The notes: generated by a model not told the origin, from the sequence alone. DNA of 8,555 nucleotides from Nitrococcus sp. (GCA_030452365.1 JAKDMK010000077.1:1-8555), one strand, 5' to 3'; shown: positions 1 to 5,377, counted from the first letter of the stretch. A program made the numbers and translations.

Positions 1-202
1 CCATCCCCGGATCAAGTTGGTAACGGAAAAGCTCGCGGTAGGCGGCTTGCCGTGCTAGGACGTCATTACCCAAAGCGGCATACAGCAGGTGGGGCGTCAA
101 CAGGGCAGGTAGCTCGCCCTGAGCATTGGCACGGTAACTCGACCCGGGATACTCCGCCGGATGCCCAACCATACTTGCACGTACCGGATTGAGCTTATGG
201 AA
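1..202 (-). pseudogene. REP-associated tyrosine transposase (IS200-like, Y1), C-terminal fragment
   Basis: The minus strand reads open from base 202 to the window edge and encodes FHKLNPVRASMVGHPAEY, then a GSSYRANAQGE segment, LLTPHLLYAALG and RQAAYRELF. This is the recognisable C-terminal part of REP-associated tyrosine transposases, whose family pattern is ELNPVRA-MV-P-Y-WSSY-NA followed by LLTPH-LY-LG. Such proteins nick single-stranded REP or IS200-like DNA with a catalytic tyrosine and an HUH motif; neither is present here because the N-terminal half is missing. Homology begins two bases beyond the stop codon of the neighbouring PIN toxin gene, and the frame upstream of that point is just the toxin gene read in another frame. 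The fragment continues off the left edge, so its true end is not visible. I infer a 5'-truncated remnant. Confidence 0.8.
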
Positions 203-203
203 C

Positions 204-605
204 TCAGCTTGGGACGACCAGCGGCACACGCGGGAAGCGGCTTTTGTAACGCCGGGCATCCCGAGTAAGAATGCCGCAGCTCAGCACGGCGGCGTGCGCG
301 CCAATGAAAAAATCGGCGAGCACGTTGTTCTTGGTGCCACCCTCGCGCCGGTATTTCACGAAGGCTCGGGCCGCCAAAAACAATGCCGGGCGGGGCAGTT
401 CCTGGTAGGTCAGGTTCCTGCCCTCGATCACCTCGTCCACGGCCTTGACCGAATCGAAGGCCAACGATAGCTCGGAGTAGATCACTGGGTTGATGAACAG
501 CTCATGCACTTGTGCCTGCGCACGCAGTTGCCGCACCGACCAGTCGGCCCACGCCGGGTCATCTTCGAGCACATCCACCAGGACGTTGGTGTCCACCAGC
601 AGCAT
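204..605 (-). CDS. VapC-like PIN-domain ribonuclease toxin
   Basis: A 133-residue protein spanning a whole PIN domain, the usual size for VapC toxins. The acidic metal-binding residues are in place: D5 in VDTNVL, E45 in YSEL, D98 in ADFFIGAHA and D116 in LTRDARRY. Family knowledge: these proteins are magnesium-dependent endoribonucleases that cut tRNA or rRNA and stop growth when their antitoxin is lost. The gene starts 10 bases after the stop of an AbrB-type antitoxin gene, forming a two-gene operon. No clear Shine-Dalgarno sequence lies in that gap, so translation is probably coupled to the antitoxin. Nothing suggests inactivation. The 3' end abuts a transposase remnant. The PIN call is firm; the RNA target cannot be told. 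It is only distantly similar to the second PIN protein at 4344-4745. Confidence 0.92.
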   Translation of the reverse strand: MLLVDTNVLVDVLEDDPAWADWSVRQLRAQAQVHELFINPVIYSELSLAFDSVKAVDEVIEGRNLTYQELPRPALFLAARAFVKYRREGGTKNNVLADFFIGAHAAVLSCGILTRDARRYKSRFPRVPLVVPS

Positions 606-615
606 GCGGCGGCGC

Positions 616-855
616 TCAGTCCGTTCCGCGCAGTAGAGCCATCAGCTCATCGGTGCGCCACTTCACCTGCGCCTTTCCGCGCGCCGACTCGAAGCGGTCG
701 CGCTTGCTGACGGGGCGGGCGCCAGCCTTGCGCACGACCACCTGGCCCTCGCGGTTCACATCGAAGTCCACGCCATCACCCGGCGACAAGCGCAACGCCT
801 CCCGCACCTTCTTGGGGATGGTGACTTGCCCTTTGACCGTCATCGTCGTGGTCAT
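616..855 (-). CDS. AbrB/MazE-fold antitoxin of the PIN toxin
   Basis: A 79-residue protein whose N-terminal half is a SpoVT/AbrB swapped-hairpin domain: VKGQVTIPKKVREAL at about residues 7-21, followed by SPGDGVDFDVNREGQVVV. The C-terminal tail (about 48-79, rich in basic residues and ending DELMALLRG) matches the segment that in such antitoxins wraps around and blocks the PIN toxin. Family knowledge: the N-terminal dimer binds the promoter and represses the operon together with the toxin. I chose the ATG at 855 because GGAG lies six bases upstream; a second ATG four codons later has no such support. The gene sits directly upstream of the PIN toxin gene, the usual antitoxin-first order. A perfect inverted repeat upstream is its likely operator. 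Confidence 0.9.
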   Translation of the reverse strand: MTTTMTVKGQVTIPKKVREALRLSPGDGVDFDVNREGQVVVRKAGARPVSKRDRFESARGKAQVKWRTDELMALLRGTD

Positions 856-869
856 GACCGGCTCCAGTC

Positions 870-896
870 GTAATACATAGATTTGCAGTGTATTAC
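870..896 (-). promoter_or_regulatory. Inverted-repeat operator of the left AbrB/PIN operon
   Basis: GTAATACA at 870-877 and TGTATTAC at 889-896 are perfect 8-bp inverted arms separated by 11 bases. The element lies 15 to 41 bases upstream of the antitoxin start, where the promoter must be. On the minus strand TATGTA or TATTAC could serve as a -10 box inside the element, but no good -35 match is visible. AbrB-fold antitoxins typically bind such dyads to repress their own operon, so I infer autoregulation. Confidence 0.65.
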
Positions 897-956
897 TGAA
901 ACGTCCGATCTGTCATCCCGGCTGGCCAGATTTCGGCATCGCCGTCCCGGAAGGCC

Positions 957-1112
957 CTGACGCAGAACACGGACTGTGCCTCGCTCACCAACCTCTCGGG
1001 TTACAAGCTCTACTACGGCACGACGCAAGGCTAACTGCGCGAACGAGGTCCGGATCGACAATCTTGGCTCCACGACGTCAGTCGTGGAGAACCCGGGCGC
1101 GGCCCAACGAAC
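957..1112 (+). pseudogene. Fibronectin type III domain remnant, frameshifted
   Basis: Two adjacent reading frames together spell much of a bacterial fibronectin type III domain. Bases 957-1031 encode LTQNTDCASLTNLSGYKLYYGTTQG, which fits the strand pattern QNTDGS-L-L-GYK-YYGT; a TAA follows at 1032. The reading then continues in another frame at about 1034 with NEVRIDNLGSTTSVVEN, matching the next strands of the same domain. A lost or gained base near 1030 explains the break. The WTPP motif expected before it and the GTYYF strand expected after it are missing, so both ends are gone. Such domains occur in secreted or cell-surface proteins of many Gammaproteobacteria. This is a non-functional relic. 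The domain assignment rests on pattern recognition only. Confidence 0.6.
1068..1089. repeat. Perfect 9-bp hairpin
   Basis: CTCCACGAC at 1068-1076 and GTCGTGGAG at 1081-1089 can pair fully around the four-base loop GTCA. It lies inside the fibronectin remnant and has no T-run on either side, so it is not an evident intrinsic terminator. It may be a chance product of the former coding sequence. Confidence 0.5.
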
Positions 1113-1121
1113 TGCAGAGTT

Positions 1122-1139
1122 ACACGTGTTGACATGTCA
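1122..1139 (+). promoter_or_regulatory. Two abutting palindromes, probable promoter/operator of the putative antitoxin gene
   Basis: ACACGTGT (1122-1129) and TGACATGTCA (1130-1139) are perfect palindromes lying end to end, 25 bases before the chosen ATG at 1165. A TTGACA hexamer (1129-1134) overlaps them and could be a -35 box, but no -10 box sits at the normal 17-base distance; TATTAC at 1145-1150 is too close. The octamer TGTATTAC at 1143-1150 also occurs in the operator at 889-896. I infer a binding site for the protein encoded downstream. Confidence 0.45.
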
Positions 1140-1164
1140 TCTTGTATTACGCCAGACTCATCGC

Positions 1165-1566
1165 ATGCGCCGCAGCGATCGACCGACAGCAGTTAGCAGC
1201 CGCAGGGAGCAACTTCGCCGCGCCAAGCGTGCGCAGCGCGAGCGCGAGCGCCAGGCGGGCTTGGTGAACGTGCAGCTTGTCCTGCCTAGAGAGACGGCCC
1301 GAAAACTGGCGAGTGCGCGTCGCGCAGCCAACTTTTCGGACCTCCTCGATAAAGCGCTCGACGAGATTGTCGTGCATGTGGCGGAGTTCCCGCAGCTACG
1401 CGATCTCGCCTGGAATCGTACAGACGAATACATAGCGGCAGCGGAGGCGTTTCAGCTCTATGAAAGAAATTGGCGCTTTGTGGACCCGGCCAATCTCGAT
1501 CCACACGAGCACGCATTGCTCGAGCGGCTAAAGGCGAGGTTCGGCGCCGGCGTGATCAATGCGTGA
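1165..1566 (+). CDS. Putative antitoxin partner of an AbiEii-like nucleotidyltransferase
   Basis: A 133-residue protein from the chosen ATG. The N-terminus is very basic (SRREQLRRAKRAQRERERQ, about residues 12-30). Residues about 34-72, with VNVQLVLPRETARKLASAR then NFSDLLDKALDEIVV, look like a strand-helix-helix ribbon DNA-binding unit. The tail (about 85-133) contains LYERNWRFVD and a helix ending RFGAGVINA. I know this only as the small protein found before AbiEii-type nucleotidyltransferase genes, so antitoxin function is inferred from position. The next gene's original ATG at 1559 overlaps this stop codon. The open frame extends upstream to 976, but that part encodes the fibronectin relic and crosses the palindromes, so I reject the longer start. 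No clear ribosome binding site precedes 1165. The gene appears intact although its partner is broken. Confidence 0.65.
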   Translation: MRRSDRPTAVSSRREQLRRAKRAQRERERQAGLVNVQLVLPRETARKLASARRAANFSDLLDKALDEIVVHVAEFPQLRDLAWNRTDEYIAAAEAFQLYERNWRFVDPANLDPHEHALLERLKARFGAGVINA

Positions 1567-1995
1567 GTATCAGCGCCCGTACCATAGGCTCGTCGCAAGC
1601 ATCCTGAAGCTATGGACGCGCTCCTGCTCGCCCGCGCCGAATGCTATTTCGGCGGCGGAACGCTGCTTGCAATGACGCTCGACGAGTACCGGGAGTCGCG
1701 CGATATCGGTTTTCTATGCTCCAGCCGGACGGGTTTCAGATTGCTGCGGGAACAGGTTACGAACGCGTCTCTCGGCGGGATTCTGCGTCGGCCCGTGGAT
1801 CTCGCACGCGAGGTGCGCGCGGACCGCGACGGCATTCGCACCTTTTTCAAACTCCAAGACGTGCCGGTCAAATTTGAGATCATTCTGGAGGCTCGCATTG
1901 ATCTCGAGGGGGAGATCGATAAGACCCTGGGTGTGCCAATACTTCGTCAGGAATGCGCTATCGCGGAGAAACTTCTCGCCAACGCCGATCGCGGC
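1559..1995 (+). pseudogene. AbiEii-like nucleotidyltransferase toxin gene, decayed
   Basis: The protein carries the nucleotidyltransferase start YFGGGTLLAMTLDEYRES followed by RDIGFLC, typical of the AbiEii/AbiGii toxin family, which adds nucleotides to RNA or other targets. Three lesions are visible. First, the natural start is probably the ATG at 1559, giving MREYQRPYHRLVASILK, but the frame must shift by one base near 1606-1611 to join the MDALLLARAECYFGGG part, which alone is open from 1612 to 2019. Second, the expected D-x-D catalytic pair reads D-I-G (GGT at 1708-1710). Third, homology ends after QECAIAEKLLANADR near 1990, only about 135 residues in, where relatives run well past 200; the tail GLAIPARL overlaps the end of the convergent ABC gene. 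I judge it inactive. A sequencing error could explain the shift but not the other two lesions. Confidence 0.75.
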
Positions 1996-3891
1996 CTAGC
2001 GATACCCGCTCGCCTGTAGCGCGAACAGCCGCGCGTAGACGCCTCCGGCCTCCATGAGCTGTGCGTGATTCCCGCGCTCGACGATACGGCCGCCGTCGAG
2101 CACCACGATATGCTCGGCCATGCGCACCGTAGAGAACCGGTGCGAGATCAGGATGGCAATGCGATCCCGGGTCATGTCGCGGAAGTGGGCGAAGACCCGT
2201 GCCTCCGCCTCCGCATCCATGGCCGCCGTCGGCTCGTCAAGCACCAGGATGTCGGCGCCCTGGCGCATGAAGGCGCGCGCGACGGCAATCTTCTGCCATT
2301 GGCCGCCGGAGAGCTCGCGACCGTTTTCGAACCAGCGCCCGAGCTGAGTCTGGTAGCCCCGCGGTAGCGCCTCGATGAACTCGGCGGCGAGGCCGCGCTC
2401 GGCCGCCTCGCGCCAGCCGGCGGTATCGTCGAAGCGGCTTACGTCCCCGGCGCCGATGTTCTCGCCGGCAAGCATTTGGTAGCGCATGAAGTCCTGGAAG
2501 ATCACGCCGATGCGCCGGCGCAGCGCCGCCTCGTCCCCCTCGCGCAGGTCGAGCCCGTCCAGCAGGATGCGGCCGGCCGTCGGCTCGTAGAGCCGGGCCA
2601 GCAGCTTGATCAGGGTGGTCTTGCCGGAGCCGTTCTGCCCCACCAGCGCCAGACTCTGGCCCGGTCGTACGTGCAGGTCGATCGCCTGCAGTGCCGGCGC
2701 CTCGGCGCCTGGGTAGGCGAACGACACGCCCTCGAAGCGCACGCCCTCGCCGGGGCGCGGCCCCACGGCCGCACCCCCGCTGGACACGGGCACCGGCTGC
2801 TCCAGATACTCGTAGAGATTGGACAGGTAAAGGTTGTCCTCGTACATGCCGCTGATTGCGGAGAGGCTGGCGCTCACCGCCGACTGGCCCTGCCGGAACA
2901 CCAGCAGATACATGGTCATCTCGCCCAAGGTGATGGCGCCGTTCACCGCCGCGTGAACGATCCAGGCGTAGGCGGCGTAGAAGGTCGCCGTGCCGATGAG
3001 ACCGAGCGCGAACCCCCAGCCGTCGCGGCGCAGGGTCAGGTTGCGGTCCTCCCGGTAGAGCCGCTCGAAGATGCCGCGATAGCGCTGCAGCAGCAGCGGA
3101 CCAAGCTGAAACAGCTTGACCTCCTTGGCGCTGTCCTCGCGCGCCAGCACCGTCTCCAAGTACAGCTGCCGGCGGGTGTCCGGCGAACGCCAGTGGAATA
3201 GGCGGAAGGCGTCGCCGGAGAACTTCGCCTCGGAGACGAACTGGGGCAGGCCGCCGAAAAGCAGGATTGCCATCGCCCAGGGGGAGAAGGCGATCAGCAG
3301 CGCTGCGTAGCTCGCAAGCGAGATGGCGTTCTGCACCAGCCCGAAGGTGCGGTTGACGAGGCTTAGTGGTCGGCTAGAGGCCTCGCGGCGGGCACGGCTG
3401 AGCTTGTCGTAGATCTCCGAGTCCTCGAAGTGCGCGAGCTGCAAGGTCAGCGCTTTCTCGAGGATCATGACGTTGACGCGCTGGCCGAGCAGGGCGCGCA
3501 GCAGCGATTGCACCGTCTGGATGCCGCGCTGGGAGGCAGCCAAGGCGGCGATGATGGCGCCTTCCAGGGCAACCAGCGCGAACACGTTGCCGGGCTCGCC
3601 GCGCGCGGCCTCGATGGCGGCGACCACGCCGTCGACGATGAGCTGGCCGACCCAAGCCGCGGCGGCCGGCAGCAGCCCGGCCACCAGGGTGCAGCCGGCG
3701 AGGATCACGGTCAGCGTTACGCTGGTGCTCCAGACCAGATCGACGGCACGACGGCTGTAGCGGAACACGCCGACAAAGCGACGCAGCCCGCCGGCTGCGG
3801 CGGCGTTGTTCACGGCGGGGTCAATGGCGGTCATGGCGGGTGCGCGCGACAAGGGCCAGGTGAATCTGGACGATCGGGCCTCGCGGATCAT
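1996..3891 (-). CDS. Half-size ABC exporter, membrane domain fused to ATPase
   Basis: Residue numbers below count from the TTG at 3903, giving 635 residues. The N-terminal half is an exporter-type membrane domain with hydrophobic spans near 60-85, 107-124, 192-218 and 296-320, and a possible one near 325-337. The ATPase domain has Walker A GQNGSGKTT (422-430), Q-loop Q470, signature LSGGQ (531-535), Walker B ILVLDEP (552-558) with E557, and H-loop H588. All catalytic residues are present, so it should work as a homodimer or with a partner half-transporter. Substrate is unknown; there is no N-terminal C39 peptidase domain and no partner gene nearby. The start is uncertain: TTG at 3903, ATG at 3891 and ATG at 3834 are possible and none has a clear ribosome binding site. 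I chose 3891 on start codon and coding-like codon use. Its stop lies exactly at the broken end of the nucleotidyltransferase gene, suggesting arrival by rearrangement. Confidence 0.93.
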   Translation of the reverse strand: MIREARSSRFTWPLSRAPAMTAIDPAVNNAAAAGGLRRFVGVFRYSRRAVDLVWSTSVTLTVILAGCTLVAGLLPAAAAWVGQLIVDGVVAAIEAARGEPGNVFALVALEGAIIAALAASQRGIQTVQSLLRALLGQRVNVMILEKALTLQLAHFEDSEIYDKLSRARREASSRPLSLVNRTFGLVQNAISLASYAALLIAFSPWAMAILLFGGLPQFVSEAKFSGDAFRLFHWRSPDTRRQLYLETVLAREDSAKEVKLFQLGPLLLQRYRGIFERLYREDRNLTLRRDGWGFALGLIGTATFYAAYAWIVHAAVNGAITLGEMTMYLLVFRQGQSAVSASLSAISGMYEDNLYLSNLYEYLEQPVPVSSGGAAVGPRPGEGVRFEGVSFAYPGAEAPALQAIDLHVRPGQSLALVGQNGSGKTTLIKLLARLYEPTAGRILLDGLDLREGDEAALRRRIGVIFQDFMRYQMLAGENIGAGDVSRFDDTAGWREAAERGLAAEFIEALPRGYQTQLGRWFENGRELSGGQWQKIAVARAFMRQGADILVLDEPTAAMDAEAEARVFAHFRDMTRDRIAILISHRFSTVRMAEHIVVLDGGRIVERGNHAQLMEAGGVYARLFALQASGYR

Positions 3892-3982
3892 GAATACCCG
3901 CAAAGGTTTTGATCAGTGTAGATACAGAATAGGTGAATTTCATGACCGTGGGTAAGCACCGCAATCGGGAAGTGGTCATTAT

Positions 3983-4058
3983 CGGCAATTACGAATTACG
4001 GTGACACGTTATCATTTGCACCAATTTAGGCTGCCGCTTGTTATTCATTGATGGCGCG
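3983..4058 (+). repeat. Direct repeat copy A, left of the second AbrB/PIN module
   Basis: This 76-bp stretch begins CGGCAATTACG and ends CATTGATGGCGCG. It matches bases 4766-4845 in the same orientation, with one 4-base gap and about five mismatches over the last 65 bases; the core CATTTGCACCAATTTAGGCTG-like block is identical in both. It ends four bases before the -35 box of the antitoxin promoter. It is not an obvious attC site, because no GTTRRRY core is present. Confidence 0.85.
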
Positions 4059-4062
4059 CCTT

Positions 4063-4092
4063 TTGACAAGTATGGATTTTATATGCATACTT
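4063..4092 (+). promoter_or_regulatory. Promoter with overlapping inverted-repeat operator for the second AbrB/PIN operon
   Basis: TTGACA (4063-4068) is a perfect -35 box; 17 bases later CATACT (4086-4091) matches four of six -10 positions. Arms AAGTATG (4068-4074) and CATACTT (4086-4092) form a perfect 7-bp inverted repeat with an 11-base spacer, lying across the promoter so that a bound dimer would block polymerase. The spacer equals that of the left AbrB/PIN operator, though the arm sequence differs. Confidence 0.7.
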
Positions 4093-4122
4093 ACAAAATA
4101 GATAATTCCACCCGGAGACGCG

Positions 4123-4347
4123 ATGAACGCCATCGTTGCGGAACGCGGACAAGTTACGATCCCCAAGAGGCTGCGCGATCAGCTCGGTATTGTTCCCGGT
4201 ACCGTGTTGGAATTTGCGGTCAGGGATGGATGTTTGGTCGCCACTAAACGCGTGGACGACCACCCGGCGCTCAAGTTGCTGGGCCGGCATGGGCGCGGCC
4301 GCCGCACAGCGGATATCCTGGCCGAACTGCGCGGCAAGGACGCATGA
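4123..4347 (+). CDS. AbrB/MazE-fold antitoxin of the second PIN toxin
   Basis: A 74-residue protein with an N-terminal AbrB-like swapped hairpin: ERGQVTIPKRLRDQLGI at residues 7-23, then PGTVLEFAVRDGCLVATK. The C-terminal tail (about 46-74: PALKLLGRHGRGRRTADILAELRG in part) is the likely toxin-binding segment. The ATG at 4123 is supported by GGAG at 4114-4117, five bases upstream. Its stop overlaps the toxin start in an ATGA, giving tight translational coupling. By family it should neutralise the PIN toxin and repress the operon at the inverted repeat just upstream. It resembles the left antitoxin in the GQVTIPK core but differs in the tail, which argues for separate acquisition rather than recent local duplication. 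Confidence 0.92.
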   Translation: MNAIVAERGQVTIPKRLRDQLGIVPGTVLEFAVRDGCLVATKRVDDHPALKLLGRHGRGRRTADILAELRGKDA

Positions 4348-4745
4348 TCACCGCGGTGGACACCAATGTCCTGATCGACGTGCTGGAAGGCGATCCCGAG
4401 TTTGGCCACGCTTCGGCCGCCGCCCTGGCCCGCGCCAGCCGGGACGGCGCATTAATCGCCTGCGAGGTGGTTTGGGCTGAAGTTGCTACCGCCTACCAGC
4501 CAGCACAGGAAGTGCTGCGCGACCTGGCTGCCTTCGGGCTGCGTTTCGACACTATGTCCGAAGCCTCGGCGCTTGCGGCCGCCAGTGCCTGGGCCCACCA
4601 CCGGTCAACGGGCGGCAAACGCTCACGCATTGCCGCCGATTTTCTGATTGGCGCGCACGCCGCCGGCCAGGCAGATCGACTTCTGACCCGCGACAGCGGC
4701 TTTCACTGTCAGCACTTCGAACACTTGCGCGTTGATGAGCCGTAA
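4344..4745 (+). CDS. VapC-like PIN-domain ribonuclease toxin (second copy)
   Basis: A 133-residue PIN protein with all acidic active-site residues: D6 in VDTNVL, E46 in WAEV, D99 in AADFLIGAHA and D117 in LTRDSGF. It is therefore expected to be an active metal-dependent endoribonuclease held in check by the preceding antitoxin. Its start overlaps the antitoxin stop by four bases, and AAGGA lies three bases upstream. Outside the motifs it is quite unlike the left PIN toxin, so the two pairs are probably not interchangeable. Twenty bases after its stop the second direct repeat begins, so the whole operon with its promoter is enclosed by the two repeats. RNA target unknown. Confidence 0.92.
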   Translation: MITAVDTNVLIDVLEGDPEFGHASAAALARASRDGALIACEVVWAEVATAYQPAQEVLRDLAAFGLRFDTMSEASALAAASAWAHHRSTGGKRSRIAADFLIGAHAAGQADRLLTRDSGFHCQHFEHLRVDEP

Positions 4746-4765
4746 CGGAGCAGGCGGCGCGTAGC

Positions 4766-4845
4766 CGGCAATTACGGTGCAATTGCGGTGACGCGTTACC
4801 ATTTGCACCAATTTAGGCTGCCGCTTATTATTCATCGATGGCGCG
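4766..4845 (+). repeat. Direct repeat copy B, right of the second AbrB/PIN module
   Basis: This is the 80-bp partner of 3983-4058. It contains nested dyad symmetry: AATT (4770-4773), GGTGCAA (4776-4782), a central near-palindrome GGTGACGCGTTACC (4787-4800), TTGCACC (4803-4809) and AATT (4810-4813). Copy A lacks four bases of the left outer arm, so its fold is weaker. The element could be a recombination site or a small palindromic repeat of the genome; I cannot name it. Confidence 0.85.
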
Positions 4846-5070
4846 TCTATCCCCCGATACCGTTCCCGATAGTCCCCACCATCTCAACCGGCACGCCGGG
4901 CTGCGCAAACGCCGGCCATCGGCCCCTTCGATATGGATCCCTTCTAAGCCGCGGTGCGCCACCATGGCAACCCGCACCAAGTCCTCCGCGCCATTGCATG
5001 TCAATGCGGCCAAACCAGCACTCGGCATAATCGAGCTTGCATAAGGCGAGCTCTTGGCCGTCAGCGACAG
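4846..5070. other. Intergenic stretch without a recognisable gene
   Basis: Open frames of 66 to 80 codons occur on both strands, as expected at this GC content, and none shows a domain I know or a good ribosome binding site. On the minus strand, pieces such as CKLDYAECWFGRIDMQWRG and VPVEMVGTIGNGIGG in one frame and EDLVRVAMVAHRGLEGIHIE in another look protein-like, so a decayed gene is possible but not shown. Confidence 0.4.
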
Positions 5071-5100
5071 AAAAAAAGTGGCCGGCGCTTGGCGCCGGCC
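5071..5100 (-). terminator. Intrinsic terminator of the ntrBC transcript
   Basis: Bases 5080-5088 and 5092-5100 are perfect 9-bp arms (GGCCGGCGC and GCGCCGGCC) around a three-base loop. Read on the minus strand the GC-rich stem is followed by AC and then seven T residues, the classic Rho-independent form. It lies about 280 bases beyond the ntrC stop, and no other minus-strand gene lies between, so it most likely ends the ntrBC message. On the plus strand there is no T-run after the stem. Confidence 0.88.
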
Positions 5101-5134
5101 ATAGGACTGCCCTACATCGAAGAGGAGGTTTTTT

Positions 5135-5255
5135 TAAGCAAGCCTATGGCCTGCAATTGCAGCTTGCAGCCATTGTCGGACTCAATTCCGTGAGACACAT
5201 CACCATGGGTGCGGTTGCAGGTCGCAAATTGGTCCCACCGAATTGGGCTTGCTTA
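5135..5255. other. Possible structured RNA closed by a 10-bp inverted repeat
   Basis: TAAGCAAGCC (5135-5144) and GGCTTGCTTA (5246-5255) are perfectly complementary and enclose 101 bases. Inside lie a perfect 12-bp palindrome CTGCAATTGCAG (5151-5162) and related TTGCAG/GTTGCAG words. The block sits in the gene-free space between the ntrC stop (5378) and the terminator (5100), so it would be transcribed as part of the ntrBC 3' region on the minus strand. I compared it from memory with 6S, 4.5S, tRNA and tmRNA and found no convincing match. A small TTCGAT/ATCGAA hairpin also occurs at 5303-5327. The remaining bases hold no gene I can support. Confidence 0.35.
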
Positions 5256-5377
5256 TTCGAGTAGACCGTTCTGAACGACTTTTGTTCCAACGCAGTTCGT
5301 ACTTCGATGCGCCGCGGGTGGATCGAAACGCCCGGTAGGGAGGTTGAGTATATGCCGGTGCTTCTATGCGCAAGCCC

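Noticed and set aside
976..1164. N-terminal extension of the putative antitoxin frame up to 976
   Set aside because: It crosses the palindromic promoter region and its residues around ANEVRIDNLGSTTSVVEN belong to the fibronectin relic, so it is accidental read-through of an open frame.
2476..3201. Long plus-strand open frame of 241 codons opposite the ABC exporter
   Set aside because: It is the high-GC shadow of the exporter, which has complete domain motifs on the other strand; the shadow shows low-complexity composition and no domain.
3942..4004. Small open frame of 20 codons (MTVGKHRNREVVIIGNYELR) with an AGGTG upstream
   Set aside because: It is very short, runs into the direct repeat and resembles nothing known; chance is the simplest explanation.
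3983..4845. Integron cassette with attC sites around the second toxin-antitoxin pair
   Set aside because: The repeats contain neither the GTTRRRY core nor its RYYYAAC partner at their ends, and no integrase gene is in the window.
5135..5255. 6S RNA or 4.5S RNA
   Set aside because: The length is about 120 bases, short for 6S, the central bubble sequences are not recognisable, and the GGAAGGAAGCAGCC-type loop of 4.5S RNA is absent.
5300..5345. tRNA 3' end suggested by a TTCGATCC word on the minus strand
   Set aside because: The surrounding bases do not form a five-pair T stem and no acceptor, D or anticodon arms can be built around it.
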